DNA of 64,000 nt from Desulfamplus sp. (GTDB lineage Bacteria > Desulfobacterota > Desulfobacteria > Desulfobacterales > Desulfobacteraceae), in assembly GCA_015232455.1 (NCBI GenBank), contig JADFZQ010000003.1, positions 62,001 to 126,000 of the forward strand. The letters run 5' to 3'. The position numbers and the translations under genes are program-made. The notes under the pieces are model-generated. The model made no database searches and had not been told where the DNA came from. It saw only the letters and a list, made by a program, of their open reading frames with translations. This document shows positions 32,338 to 42,596 of this stretch, one piece after another (position 1 is the first letter of the stretch; each line of letters begins with the position of its first letter).

Positions 32338-33702
32338 TCATTTTGGAGTATAAAAATCACTTAAAATTTTATCCCTTGCTTCTCCAGCAACATACAAAGA
32401 GCCTGCAATACATATACACTCATTTTCTGTGGCATTGTTAATAGCATATTCAACAGCTTTACCAACATCTTCAATTACCGTAGTTTTAACATTGCTTATG
32501 GTTGTTGCAAAATCTTTCAAAATTATTGGAGCAAGGCTTCTGTCAATGTTTGCCCGTGTAAATATAATCTGATCAGCAACTGGCAATAGATATTTTAACA
32601 TCTCTTTGTAAGGTTTATCGCTGAGAATGCCAATTATCATTGTAAGTTTTGAAGGATTATTTGCAGGGGTTAAAGAGTGGTGTTTTGCAAGGTATTTACT
32701 TAAGTTTTCTGCTGCATCAAGATTGTGGGCACCATCAATTATAACTAAAGGTTTCTTTAAAATATATTCAAGCCTTCCTGCCCATTTTGTCAATAAAAGC
32801 CCTTTTCTAATGCTCTCTTGAGTCAACCGCTTACTTTTATCTATACTATGAATATCTTTATTTATTTGCTGATTTTGTTTGTCCATTAAAATTTCGCAAA
32901 CAGCAAGGGCAATAGAAGAATTTTGAATCTGATGTTCTCCAAGAAGCTGAGTCTCCATGTTTTCCCAAACTACATTCATACCATTATAGGTAAATTTTGT
33001 TCCTAACTCAACTTCACAACTTTTAATTGCTGTAAAATTGCTGCCATATCTATAAATAGGCGATGACTCTTTTTGGGCAATATTTTTAAGTACTTCTATT
33101 GCAGTCTCTTGAGTTACACCAGTAATTAATGGGGTTTTATATTTTATTATTCCACCTTTTTCTGCTGCAATCTTTTCAAGAGTATCTCCAAGATATTCAG
33201 TGTGTTCCATTGATAGATTAGAAATAACAGTAATCTCAGGTTTTAGCACATTAGTTGCGTCTAATCTGCCTCCCATTCCAGTCTCAATAACTGCCCATTC
33301 AACATTTTCTTTAGCAAATAGATAAAATGCCATTGCTGTTGATATTTCAAAAAAGGTTGCTTTTCTCTCTCCAATATCTGCTTGTTTTACAGCAAGATAT
33401 GCTTCAACAACATCTTCGTTGGATACCATATTGCCATTTATGCAAAATCGCTCATTGAATTTTATTAGGTGGGGAGATGTGTATAACCCTACCTTAAATC
33501 CTGAACAACTAAGAATTGAGGCAATATATGAGGCAATAGAGCCTTTGCCATTTGTCCCTGCAATGTGAATTGATTGGAATTTTTTTTCAGGCTCTCCGAG
33601 TCTTGTAAGAATATCAGCAATAGTTTCTAACTCTAACTTAATTCCAAAACGTCCAAGGGCAAACATCTCTTTTAAACATTCTGCGTACGAAATTGTTTCC
33701 AT
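32338..33702 (-). CDS. folC: Bifunctional dihydrofolate/folylpolyglutamate synthase
   Basis: 454 residues, Mur-ligase fold. P-loop IAGTNGKGSIAS (residues about 47-58), TSPHLIKFNERF, ETGMGGRLDATN and DGAHNLDA are the FolC signatures. It joins glutamate to dihydropteroate or tetrahydrofolate in the cytoplasm. A charged, low-complexity insert (about residues 272-298; NQQINKDIHSIDKSKRL) is longer than usual. It lies between tRNA-Arg and rpsU on the same strand; an rpsU terminator separates it from rpsU. Confidence 0.93.
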   Translation of the reverse strand: METISYAECLKEMFALGRFGIKLELETIADILTRLGEPEKKFQSIHIAGTNGKGSIASYIASILSCSGFKVGLYTSPHLIKFNERFCINGNMVSNEDVVEAYLAVKQADIGERKATFFEISTAMAFYLFAKENVEWAVIETGMGGRLDATNVLKPEITVISNLSMEHTEYLGDTLEKIAAEKGGIIKYKTPLITGVTQETAIEVLKNIAQKESSPIYRYGSNFTAIKSCEVELGTKFTYNGMNVVWENMETQLLGEHQIQNSSIALAVCEILMDKQNQQINKDIHSIDKSKRLTQESIRKGLLLTKWAGRLEYILKKPLVIIDGAHNLDAAENLSKYLAKHHSLTPANNPSKLTMIIGILSDKPYKEMLKYLLPVADQIIFTRANIDRSLAPIILKDFATTISNVKTTVIEDVGKAVEYAINNATENECICIAGSLYVAGEARDKILSDFYTPK

Positions 33703-33720
33703 ATTTTAAATTATTTCCAA

Positions 33721-33765
33721 ATAAAAACGGCAGAAATTGTCAAAATATATGACTAAAATCTGCCG
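33721..33765 (-). terminator. Intrinsic terminator downstream of rpsU
   Basis: On the minus strand, CGGCAGA (33765-33759) pairs with TCTGCCG (33734-33728), with a nested GTCA/TGAC pair, followed by TTTTTAT (33727-33721). It lies 29 bases after the rpsU stop. Confidence 0.75.
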
Positions 33766-33793
33766 AATTTACATTTAAAATAGACTTCTAAGG

Positions 33794-33997
33794 TTATTTT
33801 CTTCGAGATGCTGCTATTCTTTGTCTTCTCATAGCTTCTCTCATCTTACGGCGTCTATACTGACTTGGTTTTTCAAAATTCTTCTTCAACTTTAAACGTT
33901 TAAAAAGCCCATCATTTTGAATCTTTTTTTTCAAAATTTTCATGGCTCTTTCAACATCATTGTCAATAACCTTGACAGAGATTTCCTTCAAATTCAT
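33794..33997 (-). CDS. rpsU: 30S ribosomal protein S21
   Basis: 67 residues, very basic, with the S21 pattern: VERAMKILKKKIQNDGLFKRLK then FEKPSQYRRRKMREAMRRQR. It helps the 30S subunit engage mRNA. A strong AAAGGGGCG site precedes the ATG and a terminator hairpin follows at 33721-33765, so it is probably a short, highly expressed transcript. Confidence 0.97.
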   Translation of the reverse strand: MNLKEISVKVIDNDVERAMKILKKKIQNDGLFKRLKLKKNFEKPSQYRRRKMREAMRRQRIAASRRK

Positions 33998-34126
33998 CGC
34001 CCCTTTCTTGCCCGACAGTTTTTAATTGACGGTTAATTTGTGTTTTATATTAATAAAAATCTATAACATGATTACAAATATGGGGCAAGTAAAAAATATA
34101 TGAAACCGTATGACACATAGAGAGCA

Positions 34127-34801
34127 TTATATTTTTGAAAGCAATTCGTTGGTAACAGACTTTAAATCTTTCTCCCCCTGAAGAGTAACATATTTAATAG
34201 ATGCATCTTTTTCTGTCAAATCACGAAAATAGTATGCAGATGCTAATGTGCCTGTTGTAGTATCGTAGTAGATTGAATGACGTTTATCTATCGCAGCTTC
34301 GTCTTGATCGTCTGCTCTTGTAGTCAATGAACCACCGCACACTCTACATTTATCTCCATTTGGCTTAATAGCATCAATAAAGATATTGTTAGGATGGTTA
34401 TTATCGTTTTCGCAAAGGCGGCGACCCATAATTCTATCTTTTGCAATCTTTCTGTCAAGAATCATCTCAATAACATAATTGAGTTTAATACCCTCTGCCT
34501 TAAGTGAGGCATCAAGTTTTTCAGCCTGAACTTTGTTTCTTGGGAATCCGTCAAGCAGCCAGCCTTTTTTGCAATCATCTTTTTTTAGTCTATCAAGGAT
34601 CATTGGAATAGTAATCTCATCAGGCACAAGGTCTCCTCTATCAATATAGGCTTTTGCCTGTTTTCCAAGCTCTGTTCCACCTTTTATATTGTCACGGAAT
34701 ATAGCACCTGATTCAATATGAGCTATATTATATTTATCTTTAAGAATTGCACCCTGTGTACCTTTACCGCTTCCATTTGGACCAAAGAAAATAATGTTCA
34801 T
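34127..34801 (-). CDS. adk: Adenylate kinase family enzyme
   Basis: About 224 residues from ATG 34801, which has AAAGGAG upstream; an in-frame ATG 21 bases earlier is less likely. P-loop GPNGSGKGT (residues 7-15), ESGAIFRDNI for the AMP-binding helix, GWLLDGFPRN and a LID region with CRVCGG and RADDQDEAAIDKR. Converts AMP + ATP to 2 ADP. The LID keeps one Cys pair, but the second pair of a zinc LID is not evident. The substitution of FFGPNGSGKGTQG for the common LGPPGAGKGTQ is seen in deltaproteobacterial homologues. Confidence 0.93.
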   Translation of the reverse strand: MNIIFFGPNGSGKGTQGAILKDKYNIAHIESGAIFRDNIKGGTELGKQAKAYIDRGDLVPDEITIPMILDRLKKDDCKKGWLLDGFPRNKVQAEKLDASLKAEGIKLNYVIEMILDRKIAKDRIMGRRLCENDNNHPNNIFIDAIKPNGDKCRVCGGSLTTRADDQDEAAIDKRHSIYYDTTTGTLASAYYFRDLTEKDASIKYVTLQGEKDLKSVTNELLSKI

Positions 34802-35182
34802 TAAAAGACTCCTTTTTATCAATGTTGTTTGAATATAGTTCGCTTTTTTAATAGTGCTATGAGTAATGCCAATTAACAGCTTAATTACTATGGATAATAA
34901 TTATAATATTTTTTATGTGAAAGCAACCCCTCAGTTTATCAATATGAACAGGGAGTTCCATTAATAATCGTGATATTTGATCATAAGCTCATCACTCTCT
35001 GTCCATTTGCATCTTTCAATATTTCCGTCAAAATGATAATATTTAATAAGTGTTTAGCCTTTAAATTAAGCATTCTAAATAATAATAGTTAGTTAAGGGC
35101 TTAACTAATAGTAGTTACTTAAGGGCTTACTAATAGTATTGAATTTAAGCATTCCAAATAATAGTAGTTAGGATAGATTTTA
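34802..35182. other. Intergenic region between divergent adk and panP genes
   Basis: About 380 bases, AT-rich, with no coding frame. The 3' part (35066-35171) is built from duplications: TTAAGCATTCTAAATAATAA-type 27-mers at 35066-35092 and 35145-35171 (25 of 27 identical), and between them two TTAAGGGCTTA(A)CTAATAGTA copies (35093 and 35119), the first inside the palindrome GTTAAG-GG-CTTAAC (35092-35105). It ends just before the panP ribosome binding site and may hold its operators. Confidence 0.6.
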
Positions 35183-36970
35183 ATGAATAGACCTAAACAA
35201 TCAAAATTAGTTGCAGATTGGGAACGCCTTGAGCGAATATTTATAAGACCTGAAGACGATGATTGCAAAGAGGTTCTTGTAAAATATATGGAGCAGATTC
35301 TTTTTGGTTTGCACGAATTTATAAACAAAAATGTTGGAGTTACTGAAGAGATAAGTCTTAAAGAGCTTACATCAAGTTTTAATGAGACTCTTATAAGTCC
35401 TGAACCAGAAAAAAGGCTTGCAGATGTAATCTCAGATATTATTTACCAAATAGCACCAAAAGCCGTGAATGTTGCTTCTCCCTATTTTGTGGGACACATG
35501 ACCGCTGCAATCCCATTTTTTATGGTTCATCTTAAAGCTATTGTTGCAGCACTTAACCAAAATGTTATCAAACTTGAAACTTCAAAAGTTCTATCAGTTT
35601 TAGAAAAACAGGTCTTAGCAAAAATTCATAGGCTGATATATGGATCAAATAGTGAAATTAATAAAAATTTAGAATTGAGTAAAAACTCAGATTTGATTGA
35701 AAATGAAAAATTTAGCAAGAATTTAAGATTTACCGAAGAGTTTTACAATACACATGTTCAAAATGTAGATACATCACTTGGCTCTTTTACAACTGGCGGA
35801 ACAACAGCAAATTTGACAGCTTTGTGGGTTGCAAGAAATCGTTTTTTTAAACCTTTTGACAATCTGTCTGAATCTCAATCTGGTGATTTAGCTTTCCATA
35901 GTTTTAATGATCTGTCTAAAAAAGTTGATAGGGTTGAAAAATTTGATGGTATTGAGTCAGAAGGTTTTGCTCAAGCACTCAGGGCATATTCGCTTGATAA
36001 TGCAGTATTGTTAGTGTCAAAAAGAGGACACTTTTCACTTAGAAAGGCTGGAGGAATTCTTGGTATTGGTAATAAAAATGTTATTCCTATTGATGTAAAT
36101 GCTCAGTGTCGCTTAGATGTAAGAAAGTTAAGATCAACCATTAGAGATATAAAACAAGGAGGTAGAACAGGAATTATCGCAGTTGTTGGTGTTGCTGGTG
36201 CAACTGAAACAGGCATAATTGATCCTCTTGATGATATAGCAGATATTTGTGAAGGATACGGAATACACTTTCATGTTGACGCAGCATGGGGAGGACCTGT
36301 CATGTTATCAGAAAAGTATGGCTATAAACTTAAAGGTATTGAGAGGGCAGATTCAGTTACTATTGATGGGCACAAACAGTTTTTTATGCCAATGACCTGC
36401 GGAATGGTCTTTTTTCGCGATCCACTTGCTATGAACCACATAGCATACCATTCAAATTACGTAAATCGTCAGGGAAGCGTTGATCTTGGAATAAAGACGC
36501 TTGAGGGCTCAAGAGAGGCAAATTCACTTATTCTTGACAGCTCCCTTAAAATAATGGGAACAAGAGGATATGCCTTGATGATTGATCATGGAATAGAGAC
36601 AGCCAAGCAGTTTGCTGATGAGATCAAAAGAAGGGAGCTGTTTGAGCTTATTACAGAGCCAGAGCTTAATATTCTTACTTACCGAATGGTGCCAAAAGAG
36701 ATAAAAAAACACCTTAAAACAGCAGATCCAGCTCAAATAAAGATTCTTAACCAGCAGCTTGATAATATAAATATCGCTATACAGAGGAAACAAAGAGAAG
36801 CTGGTAAAAGTTTTGTCTCAAGAACAAGAATGACCTATAGACCAAGCAGTGATGAGGTTGTGGTATTACGCAGCGTCATTATGAATCCAATGACAAACAT
36901 AACCATATTAAATGAGGTTTTAGACGAACAAGAGAGACTTTTGCAATCGCTCTCTGACGTTAAAATTTGA
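35183..36970 (+). CDS. panP: PLP-dependent decarboxylase, PanP (aspartate 1-decarboxylase) type
   Basis: 595 residues, group II decarboxylase fold. PLP-lysine motif IDGHKQFFMPMTCG; HVDAAWGG (aspartate over the pyridine ring); GSFTTGGTTANLTALWVARN; ASPYFVGHMTAAIPFFM at the N-terminal substrate side. The N-terminal layout matches the Vibrio-type PanP that makes beta-alanine for coenzyme A; glutamate decarboxylase is the main alternative. A low-complexity insert (SEINKNLELSKNSDLIENEK) lies near residue 155-180. The gene ends ...KI-TGA in a degenerate copy of the palindromic element. Confidence 0.85.
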   Translation: MNRPKQSKLVADWERLERIFIRPEDDDCKEVLVKYMEQILFGLHEFINKNVGVTEEISLKELTSSFNETLISPEPEKRLADVISDIIYQIAPKAVNVASPYFVGHMTAAIPFFMVHLKAIVAALNQNVIKLETSKVLSVLEKQVLAKIHRLIYGSNSEINKNLELSKNSDLIENEKFSKNLRFTEEFYNTHVQNVDTSLGSFTTGGTTANLTALWVARNRFFKPFDNLSESQSGDLAFHSFNDLSKKVDRVEKFDGIESEGFAQALRAYSLDNAVLLVSKRGHFSLRKAGGILGIGNKNVIPIDVNAQCRLDVRKLRSTIRDIKQGGRTGIIAVVGVAGATETGIIDPLDDIADICEGYGIHFHVDAAWGGPVMLSEKYGYKLKGIERADSVTIDGHKQFFMPMTCGMVFFRDPLAMNHIAYHSNYVNRQGSVDLGIKTLEGSREANSLILDSSLKIMGTRGYALMIDHGIETAKQFADEIKRRELFELITEPELNILTYRMVPKEIKKHLKTADPAQIKILNQQLDNINIAIQRKQREAGKSFVSRTRMTYRPSSDEVVVLRSVIMNPMTNITILNEVLDEQERLLQSLSDVKI

Positions 36971-36992
36971 TAACTTTTAAAAATTATTGAGG
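36963..36992. repeat. Degenerate palindromic element (AGATTTGACAACTTTT family)
   Basis: AAATTTGATAACTTTTAAAA then ATTATTGAGG resembles the family core with several changes. It spans the panP stop codon (36968-36970) and the gap to the convergent chemoreceptor gene, where it could help terminate transcription. Confidence 0.5.
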
Positions 36993-36999
36993 TCTATTC

Positions 37000-39054
37000 T
37001 CAAACCTTAAACTCACCAACAATTAGACTTAGTTTTTCTGCCATATTTTTCAACCCTTCAGCACTTGATTTTATGTTGCTGCTATTGGTTGCCATCTGTT
37101 TAGCTTCACTGTTCACATTCTCAATATCTTTGGTGATCTCTTTGGCAACTTTGGTTGTTTTAATTACTGTGATATTAATATTTTCAATGCCATCTGCTGT
37201 ATGGGAGATATTTTCTGCGATCTGTTTTGTGGTTAAAGCCTGTTCTTCAATTGAGATAGCAATAGTTGATGCAATTTCATTGACTCCACTTATAACTTCT
37301 GAAATATGGTTGATCTCTTCTACAGTTGAGGCTGTTGAGGTTTGAACCTCTTGAATCTGTTCTTTTATTGTTAAAGTCGCCTCTGCTGTCTGTTTTGCAA
37401 GATTTTTAATTTCACCCGCAACAACTGCAAACCCTTTTCCACTTTCCCCAGCTCTTGCTGCCTCAATTGTGGCATTAAGTGCCAAAAGATTTGTCTGTGC
37501 GGAGATCTCTGTGATTGTCTCTACCACCTTAGTTATCTCTTGAGTTGCTCTACCCAACTTGGTCATTTTATTAGCAGCATCTCTGCTTTGAGATACAGCA
37601 TTATCAGAGATAGATTTTGATTTTTGCGTATTTTGTGTAATTTCGTTTATTGTTGCAGCCATCTCTTCAGCCATTGAAGCAACTGCTGCAACACTTGAAG
37701 AAGATATTTCCATAGTTGATGCCACGTTATTAAGATTTTCACTCATAACTTGTGTAGATGTAGAAACATTGCCAGCCATATATGAAGTATGATCAATGCC
37801 AGCATAAAGGTGGGTTGCAATATCAAGAAGTTTGTCTGATGAACTATCCATTATCTTTGAGTGCTGGCTTATCTGTTTTATGATGTTTTGAAGGTTATCA
37901 ACAAATTTGTTAAATTGAACTGCTAACTCTCCAATCTCATCTTCACTTTTGACTTTAAGTCTTATAGTTAGATCGCCTTTGGCAGTCTCTCCAATCTGTT
38001 TAATCGCAGAGTTTATGGGTTTAATGATAGTTCCAGAAAATAGAGCAATAACAATACCAGTAATAAACATTGATATAATACCAATTATGATACACCAGAT
38101 AGTAATTTCATGAGTATCTTCAAGAACCTTTTTTATAGGTATATTTACGACAAAAGACCATGGAGCATCACTATTGGTTATCTTAATTGGAACAAAGATG
38201 CTTTGAACTTGACTCTTTAATGTATCTGAATAGTTGAGCATACTAAAAAGCGAACCTGATTTAATAGCTTCAATAGCATTTTCCCAATCCTTAGAAGATT
38301 GTTGTCCATCAGATGTTTTACCTTCTTTCTCTATAATATCCGCACCAATTTTGTTTTTATCTGTATGAGCAACATATTTACCACTATTAGATATAACACT
38401 TACATCTCCTGTTCCAAATGGGTGGAGTTCCATAACCATGTTGTTTATATCTTCAAGAGTTATATCAATTCCTATAACTCCAATACATCTGCCATTATCT
38501 ATAACAGGCACACAAGCACTTGTCATCAAAATCTTTAAATCTTCATCTTCGTAAGGTTCAATTAGAACGGCTTTTTTTGAATTTTTAGGTAATAAATAGT
38601 AGTCATTTTCCATATAGCTACTATACTGATCTTGAGTAAAAGATGTGTCTGCTACAATAGTATCCCCATCTCTGTAATACCATGAGTAGTAAGATAGCTC
38701 TTTATAAAGAGTATCAGGGTCTATCATAACCCATATACCGTGAAAATTACTATTTTTCTCAAGAACCTGTTTTACCATATTATCTAAAATTAATGGGTCA
38801 GGTTTTAGATTGCTATTTTTGATTCCTTCAATGGTTTGGGTCAAAATTATAGTTGAATCCATAGCATTATCTATCTTTGATTTAACAAAATTGCTATATT
38901 TGTAAGCCATTTCAACAGCTTTATCCAAAGCATTTTTTTTAGCCATATTGCCAGATTTTACAGCAATAAATGTAATAGTAAGAGCAAAAGCTATAAAAAC
39001 TACGGAACAGAGTGTCAAAAGCATCTTTGCTTTTAGTTTTAGGTTTGTAAACAT
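37000..39054 (-). CDS. Methyl-accepting chemotaxis protein with dCache sensor
   Basis: 684 residues. TM1 at about 12-34, a periplasmic double-Cache sensor (about 40-320; [35 protein letters not shown]), TM2 about 325-350, a HAMP domain, then a long cytoplasmic signalling coiled coil. The hairpin tip [20 protein letters not shown] is followed by [20 protein letters not shown]. dCache domains often bind amino acids or other small metabolites; the ligand here is unknown. No C-terminal CheR-tether pentapeptide is evident. Confidence 0.93.
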   Translation of the reverse strand: MFTNLKLKAKMLLTLCSVVFIAFALTITFIAVKSGNMAKKNALDKAVEMAYKYSNFVKSKIDNAMDSTIILTQTIEGIKNSNLKPDPLILDNMVKQVLEKNSNFHGIWVMIDPDTLYKELSYYSWYYRDGDTIVADTSFTQDQYSSYMENDYYLLPKNSKKAVLIEPYEDEDLKILMTSACVPVIDNGRCIGVIGIDITLEDINNMVMELHPFGTGDVSVISNSGKYVAHTDKNKIGADIIEKEGKTSDGQQSSKDWENAIEAIKSGSLFSMLNYSDTLKSQVQSIFVPIKITNSDAPWSFVVNIPIKKVLEDTHEITIWCIIIGIISMFITGIVIALFSGTIIKPINSAIKQIGETAKGDLTIRLKVKSEDEIGELAVQFNKFVDNLQNIIKQISQHSKIMDSSSDKLLDIATHLYAGIDHTSYMAGNVSTSTQVMSENLNNVASTMEISSSSVAAVASMAEEMAATINEITQNTQKSKSISDNAVSQSRDAANKMTKLGRATQEITKVVETITEISAQTNLLALNATIEAARAGESGKGFAVVAGEIKNLAKQTAEATLTIKEQIQEVQTSTASTVEEINHISEVISGVNEIASTIAISIEEQALTTKQIAENISHTADGIENINITVIKTTKVAKEITKDIENVNSEAKQMATNSSNIKSSAEGLKNMAEKLSLIVGEFKV

Positions 39055-39129
39055 AAGTTATCCTTACAGACTATTTTGAAAGTTTTATTTATAAATTTTT
39101 AAGACTAAATATTGGTTAGATTAACATCA

Positions 39130-39534
39130 TTAGCTATCCCATAAAGAGCTATCATGCCAAGTTATAACTGGAATCCAAAATAGCCCATCAGCGTCAATTA
39201 AAATAGTTAGAACTGCAAGCAATCCAACAACATCATTTCCAAATGCCGTAACGCACCCAAATACTTGCAACATAGTTCCAAATATTGGAAGTCCAGATAT
39301 AAATTTATAGCCTTCTATAGTCTTATGTTTGTGTTTGTATAAACGTGGCTTTATAGACAATAAATTAATATTAAGCAACCCGACTAAAATAGATAGGACA
39401 ATAAGAATCAAACCAGTTGCATAGCTTGTATTAGACACCTCTTTATCCCACAATATAGAAGATATAGCCAAAACTACTGGCAAAGAACAAATTATCACGC
39501 CTATAGTGCGTCTAACATAATTGCGTTTTTTCAT
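39130..39534 (-). CDS. Small membrane protein, unknown
   Basis: 134 residues with about four hydrophobic segments (IGVIICSLPVVLAISSIL; GLILIVLSILVGLLNI; GTMLQVFGCVTAFG; GLLAVLTILIDADGLFWIPV) separated by a basic loop KPRLYKHKHKTIEG. No family recognised. It lies 75 bases upstream of the chemoreceptor gene on the same strand. Expression as one unit with it is possible but no functional link is visible. Confidence 0.6.
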   Translation of the reverse strand: MKKRNYVRRTIGVIICSLPVVLAISSILWDKEVSNTSYATGLILIVLSILVGLLNINLLSIKPRLYKHKHKTIEGYKFISGLPIFGTMLQVFGCVTAFGNDVVGLLAVLTILIDADGLFWIPVITWHDSSLWDS

Positions 39535-39679
39535 ACTTGAAAAATCCTTAGGAAAATGTCAGCAATTCTAATATTAAAATAGCTGAGGAAAGTGTTGAAC
39601 TAAATGCAATTTTATAACTATATATAATTTTCTAAATAACCACAAATTATGATCAATAGCAATATTTAAGGAGTACTAA

Positions 39680-41278
39680 ATGGAATATAGATATTTTATA
39701 AAACAGATTGATGTTAATGAACCAGTAGAAAAAATTTTTGATTGGCATGAAAAAGTCGGAGCTTTTGAACGATTAACACCTCCTTGGATGAGGCTTAAAA
39801 ATATACAAAAAAGCGGTAATGGTATTGAAAGAGGGGCAAAAGTTAGTATGGATATATCTTTTGCAGGCATTCCATTTCCAATAAGGGCAGAACACATTGA
39901 GTATGAGAAAAATAATTTTTTTAAAGATAGGCTTTATGGTGGAATATTTTCAAAATGGGAACATACTCATAAATTTTTACCTCTTGGCATCTTTAATATT
40001 GGAGAGAAATCTACCTCATCTAATAGCAGAACTCTTCCTTCAAATAACTTTGGGCTTTCAAGACTTGAAGATAGAATTGATTATGCTTTGCCTTTTCATA
40101 TTCCAGATAATTGGCATAATTTCATAAAAGAAGAGCTTTATCGTCTATTTAATTATAGACATACTGTGATGGTCAATGACCTTGAACGTCATAAAATTTT
40201 TGAACAAAGCTACAAAACACCTCGATTCATAAACAATTCTGAAGCGGATCACAAAATAGATAGCCAAATCCAAAGAACCTCACAAAGACCAAAAACATTA
40301 ACAATACTAATATCTGGAGCAAGCGGACCTGTTGGAAATGCTCTTATCCCGTTTTTAACTACTGGCGGTCATAGAGTTATTAAATTAGTTAGGCGTAATC
40401 CTCAAAACAGCGATGAGATATTTTGGAATCCATATAAAGGCGAACTTGATTTTGAAACATATTTAAAGGCAAATGATAAAGCTAAAGAGGGTAGGGCAGT
40501 AGATAATAATGTTGAGAAGAGCAAAATTGATGTAGTGATAAACTTAAATGGTTATCACATTGGTTCGAGTAGATGGACAGAGCAGACAAAAGATATAATT
40601 ATTAAAAGCAGAAATTTATCTACAACGCTTCTTGCAGAAAAGATAGCATCATTGCCTCAAAATCTTAGACCTGATTTATTTATCTCAGCCTCTGCTACAG
40701 GTTTTTACGGTGATTGTGGAGACTCGTGCCTTGATGAAAATAGTTGTAGCGGCGATCTTTTTATATCTCAAGTCTGCCGTGAATGGGAAAATTGTGCTAA
40801 AAAAGCTGAAGATGCGGGAGTTACAACGGTTTTTGCCCGCATGGGTATTGTGCTAACTCCAGCAGGCGGAGCATTAGAGAGATTATTGCCGGGTTTTATG
40901 GCAGGATTTGGAGCAAAAATTGGAAGCGGAAAACAGTATATGAGCTGGATTAGCATGGACGATCTTATTTACTCTTTACACCACATAATAATTAGCGGTT
41001 CAATTTCCAATAACTCTATTAATGGGGCAGTCAATTTGATCTCGCCAAACCCAGTAACAAACCAAGAGTTTACACAAACTCTTGCAAAAGTGTTGTCAAG
41101 ACACGCACCTTTCACACTGCCTGCTTCGCTTATCAAAATGGTATGGGGTGAAATGGGGCAGGAGGTTCTGCTTTCAAGCACAAGAGTGATGCCAGAAAGA
41201 CTTTTAGATTCTGGTTTTAAATTTTCTTACCCAACACTTGAAGAGGCGTTAAGGCATCTTGTTGGAAAAAAAGCGTAA
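39680..41278 (+). CDS. SRPBCC domain fused to TIGR01777 epimerase-like SDR protein
   Basis: 532 residues. Residues 1-165: an SRPBCC/START-like domain (YFIKQIDVNEPVEKIFDWH, LTPPWMRL, WEHTHKF...LEDRIDYALPF). Residues 215-532: an atypical extended SDR with ILISGASGPVGNALIPFL (NAD(P) loop), SASATGFYG, and C-terminal MPERLLDSGFKFSYPTLEEAL, typical of TIGR01777 proteins. This fusion is known in the family. The ligand and reaction are unknown. AAGGAG precedes the ATG. Asn/Ser-rich linkers appear around residues 110-125 and 195-215. Confidence 0.88.
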   Translation: MEYRYFIKQIDVNEPVEKIFDWHEKVGAFERLTPPWMRLKNIQKSGNGIERGAKVSMDISFAGIPFPIRAEHIEYEKNNFFKDRLYGGIFSKWEHTHKFLPLGIFNIGEKSTSSNSRTLPSNNFGLSRLEDRIDYALPFHIPDNWHNFIKEELYRLFNYRHTVMVNDLERHKIFEQSYKTPRFINNSEADHKIDSQIQRTSQRPKTLTILISGASGPVGNALIPFLTTGGHRVIKLVRRNPQNSDEIFWNPYKGELDFETYLKANDKAKEGRAVDNNVEKSKIDVVINLNGYHIGSSRWTEQTKDIIIKSRNLSTTLLAEKIASLPQNLRPDLFISASATGFYGDCGDSCLDENSCSGDLFISQVCREWENCAKKAEDAGVTTVFARMGIVLTPAGGALERLLPGFMAGFGAKIGSGKQYMSWISMDDLIYSLHHIIISGSISNNSINGAVNLISPNPVTNQEFTQTLAKVLSRHAPFTLPASLIKMVWGEMGQEVLLSSTRVMPERLLDSGFKFSYPTLEEALRHLVGKKA

Positions 41279-41304
41279 TTTTTCAACAAAACATATTAAG
41301 CCAT

Positions 41305-41336
41305 AGATTTGACAACTTTTTTAAATTTGTCAAATA
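41305..41336. repeat. Palindromic element, AGATTTGACAACTTTT family (imperfect copy)
   Basis: AGATTTGACAACTTTT at 41305-41320 followed by AAATTTGTCAAATAT: the left arm is exact and the right arm diverged. It lies 26 bases after the TIGR01777 gene stop, the family's usual position. Confidence 0.7.
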
Positions 41337-41414
41337 TTATACATCGCCTACGATTGAAGGATTTAATAATAACGAAATATATGATAATTGAGATTATAAA
41401 AGGAGATATTTTTG

Positions 41415-42596
41415 ATGAACAAAAATTTAAAATTTTTTTTTAGCATAATGATGATAGTTGCTCTCTGCTTTGGTTATGCTGCTATCTATTTTCCGCTTGA
41501 AACTTACGATTTTGAGCGACTTCACATCTTTCTATTTAACCTTTGCACAGGAGGAACAATTATACTCTACTTTACAGAGGGGATAGGGTCTCTCTCTATA
41601 AGAACAGGCTTATTTTTAGCTTTGTCTCTATGTTATGCTCTATCTGCATTTTTTAAGATATATCCAATAACAATATTTTTATCTTTAGGTTTAGCCTCAA
41701 TCGTCGAAAGTTTAAGAATTGAGCGATTTTCAATATTTCCATCAAATTTTTTCACAATGAAAGAGAGTGTTTCAGCAAAATTTCATCAAGCATCTCTTTT
41801 GTGCCTATCAATTGGACTTCTTATGTCAAGTGCAGTGATAATAAACAATGAGTATATTCATGTATTAACAATGGACAAATTAGTGTTAAACACCTTTTTT
41901 CTTGGCTTTTCATTTCCACTTTCGCTTATCACGCTCTCTGTTATTTTCTCAATGATAAGATTAAATGGAGATTTTTCTCAAAAGAGTTTAAGCCCACAAT
42001 CTTTCCCCTACACATTAAAACATGGTGAGATTTTACCTTACATTAAAAATATTTTTTCAAACCGCGTCATCTCAGTAATATGCTTTTGGACAATAAATCT
42101 TGGAGTTATAATTTTCTTTATATTTATTCTTTTTGAAAAATTTTATCCACAACTTGTCGTTACATCGCTTCTTTTCATTGCAGTTATTACAGTCTTTAGA
42201 CTTTACCGAAAGTTTGGGCAAAAGATGCAGCAAAAGCAGTTTCTTTCTTCTGGTATTGGATTTTTAATTGCAACTGCAATATCAGGAATCGCCTATATAT
42301 TTTACCAAATGTCGCCTGATTACAATCCAGTTGACACAAAATGGCTTCTTAGAATTCATACATTTGCATCGCTTTATGGGTGGAACTTATGCGGTCTTGC
42401 TGTAATTTGTCGTTTTAACGATTTTCCTATTAAATTACACTCTGGTATTGTGATAGCTATCCATTGGCTAACCGCCCTTTTGCTTGCCCCACTTGGAGCA
42501 AATTTCCCATTTGTCGCTTTAATGGCTGTGGCTGGTTATATTTTTATTGTTCTTACACTCTTTTTTAGTAATATAAATAAAGGAGAGAGAATATGA
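41415..42596 (+). CDS. Polytopic membrane protein, unknown
   Basis: About 393 residues with roughly 10 hydrophobic helices, including FFFSIMMIVALCFGYAAIYF at the N-terminus and VALMAVAGYIFIVLTLFF at the C-terminus. Conserved-looking polar residues in or near helices (ERLHIFLFNLCTGG; LLRIHTFASLYGWNLCGL with its histidine; GIVIAIHWLTALLL) suggest a haem or metal site as in NnrS/cytochrome-like membrane proteins, but the family was not identified. ATG 41415 follows AGGAG. Its last four bases overlap the DHH phosphoesterase start, so the two are coupled. Confidence 0.7.
   Translation: MNKNLKFFFSIMMIVALCFGYAAIYFPLETYDFERLHIFLFNLCTGGTIILYFTEGIGSLSIRTGLFLALSLCYALSAFFKIYPITIFLSLGLASIVESLRIERFSIFPSNFFTMKESVSAKFHQASLLCLSIGLLMSSAVIINNEYIHVLTMDKLVLNTFFLGFSFPLSLITLSVIFSMIRLNGDFSQKSLSPQSFPYTLKHGEILPYIKNIFSNRVISVICFWTINLGVIIFFIFILFEKFYPQLVVTSLLFIAVITVFRLYRKFGQKMQQKQFLSSGIGFLIATAISGIAYIFYQMSPDYNPVDTKWLLRIHTFASLYGWNLCGLAVICRFNDFPIKLHSGIVIAIHWLTALLLAPLGANFPFVALMAVAGYIFIVLTLFFSNINKGERI

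Noticed and set aside
32085-32360. 91-codon minus-strand frame covering the tRNA
   Set aside because: It is the tRNA-Arg gene read as protein plus AT-rich flanks; no ribosome binding site or family.
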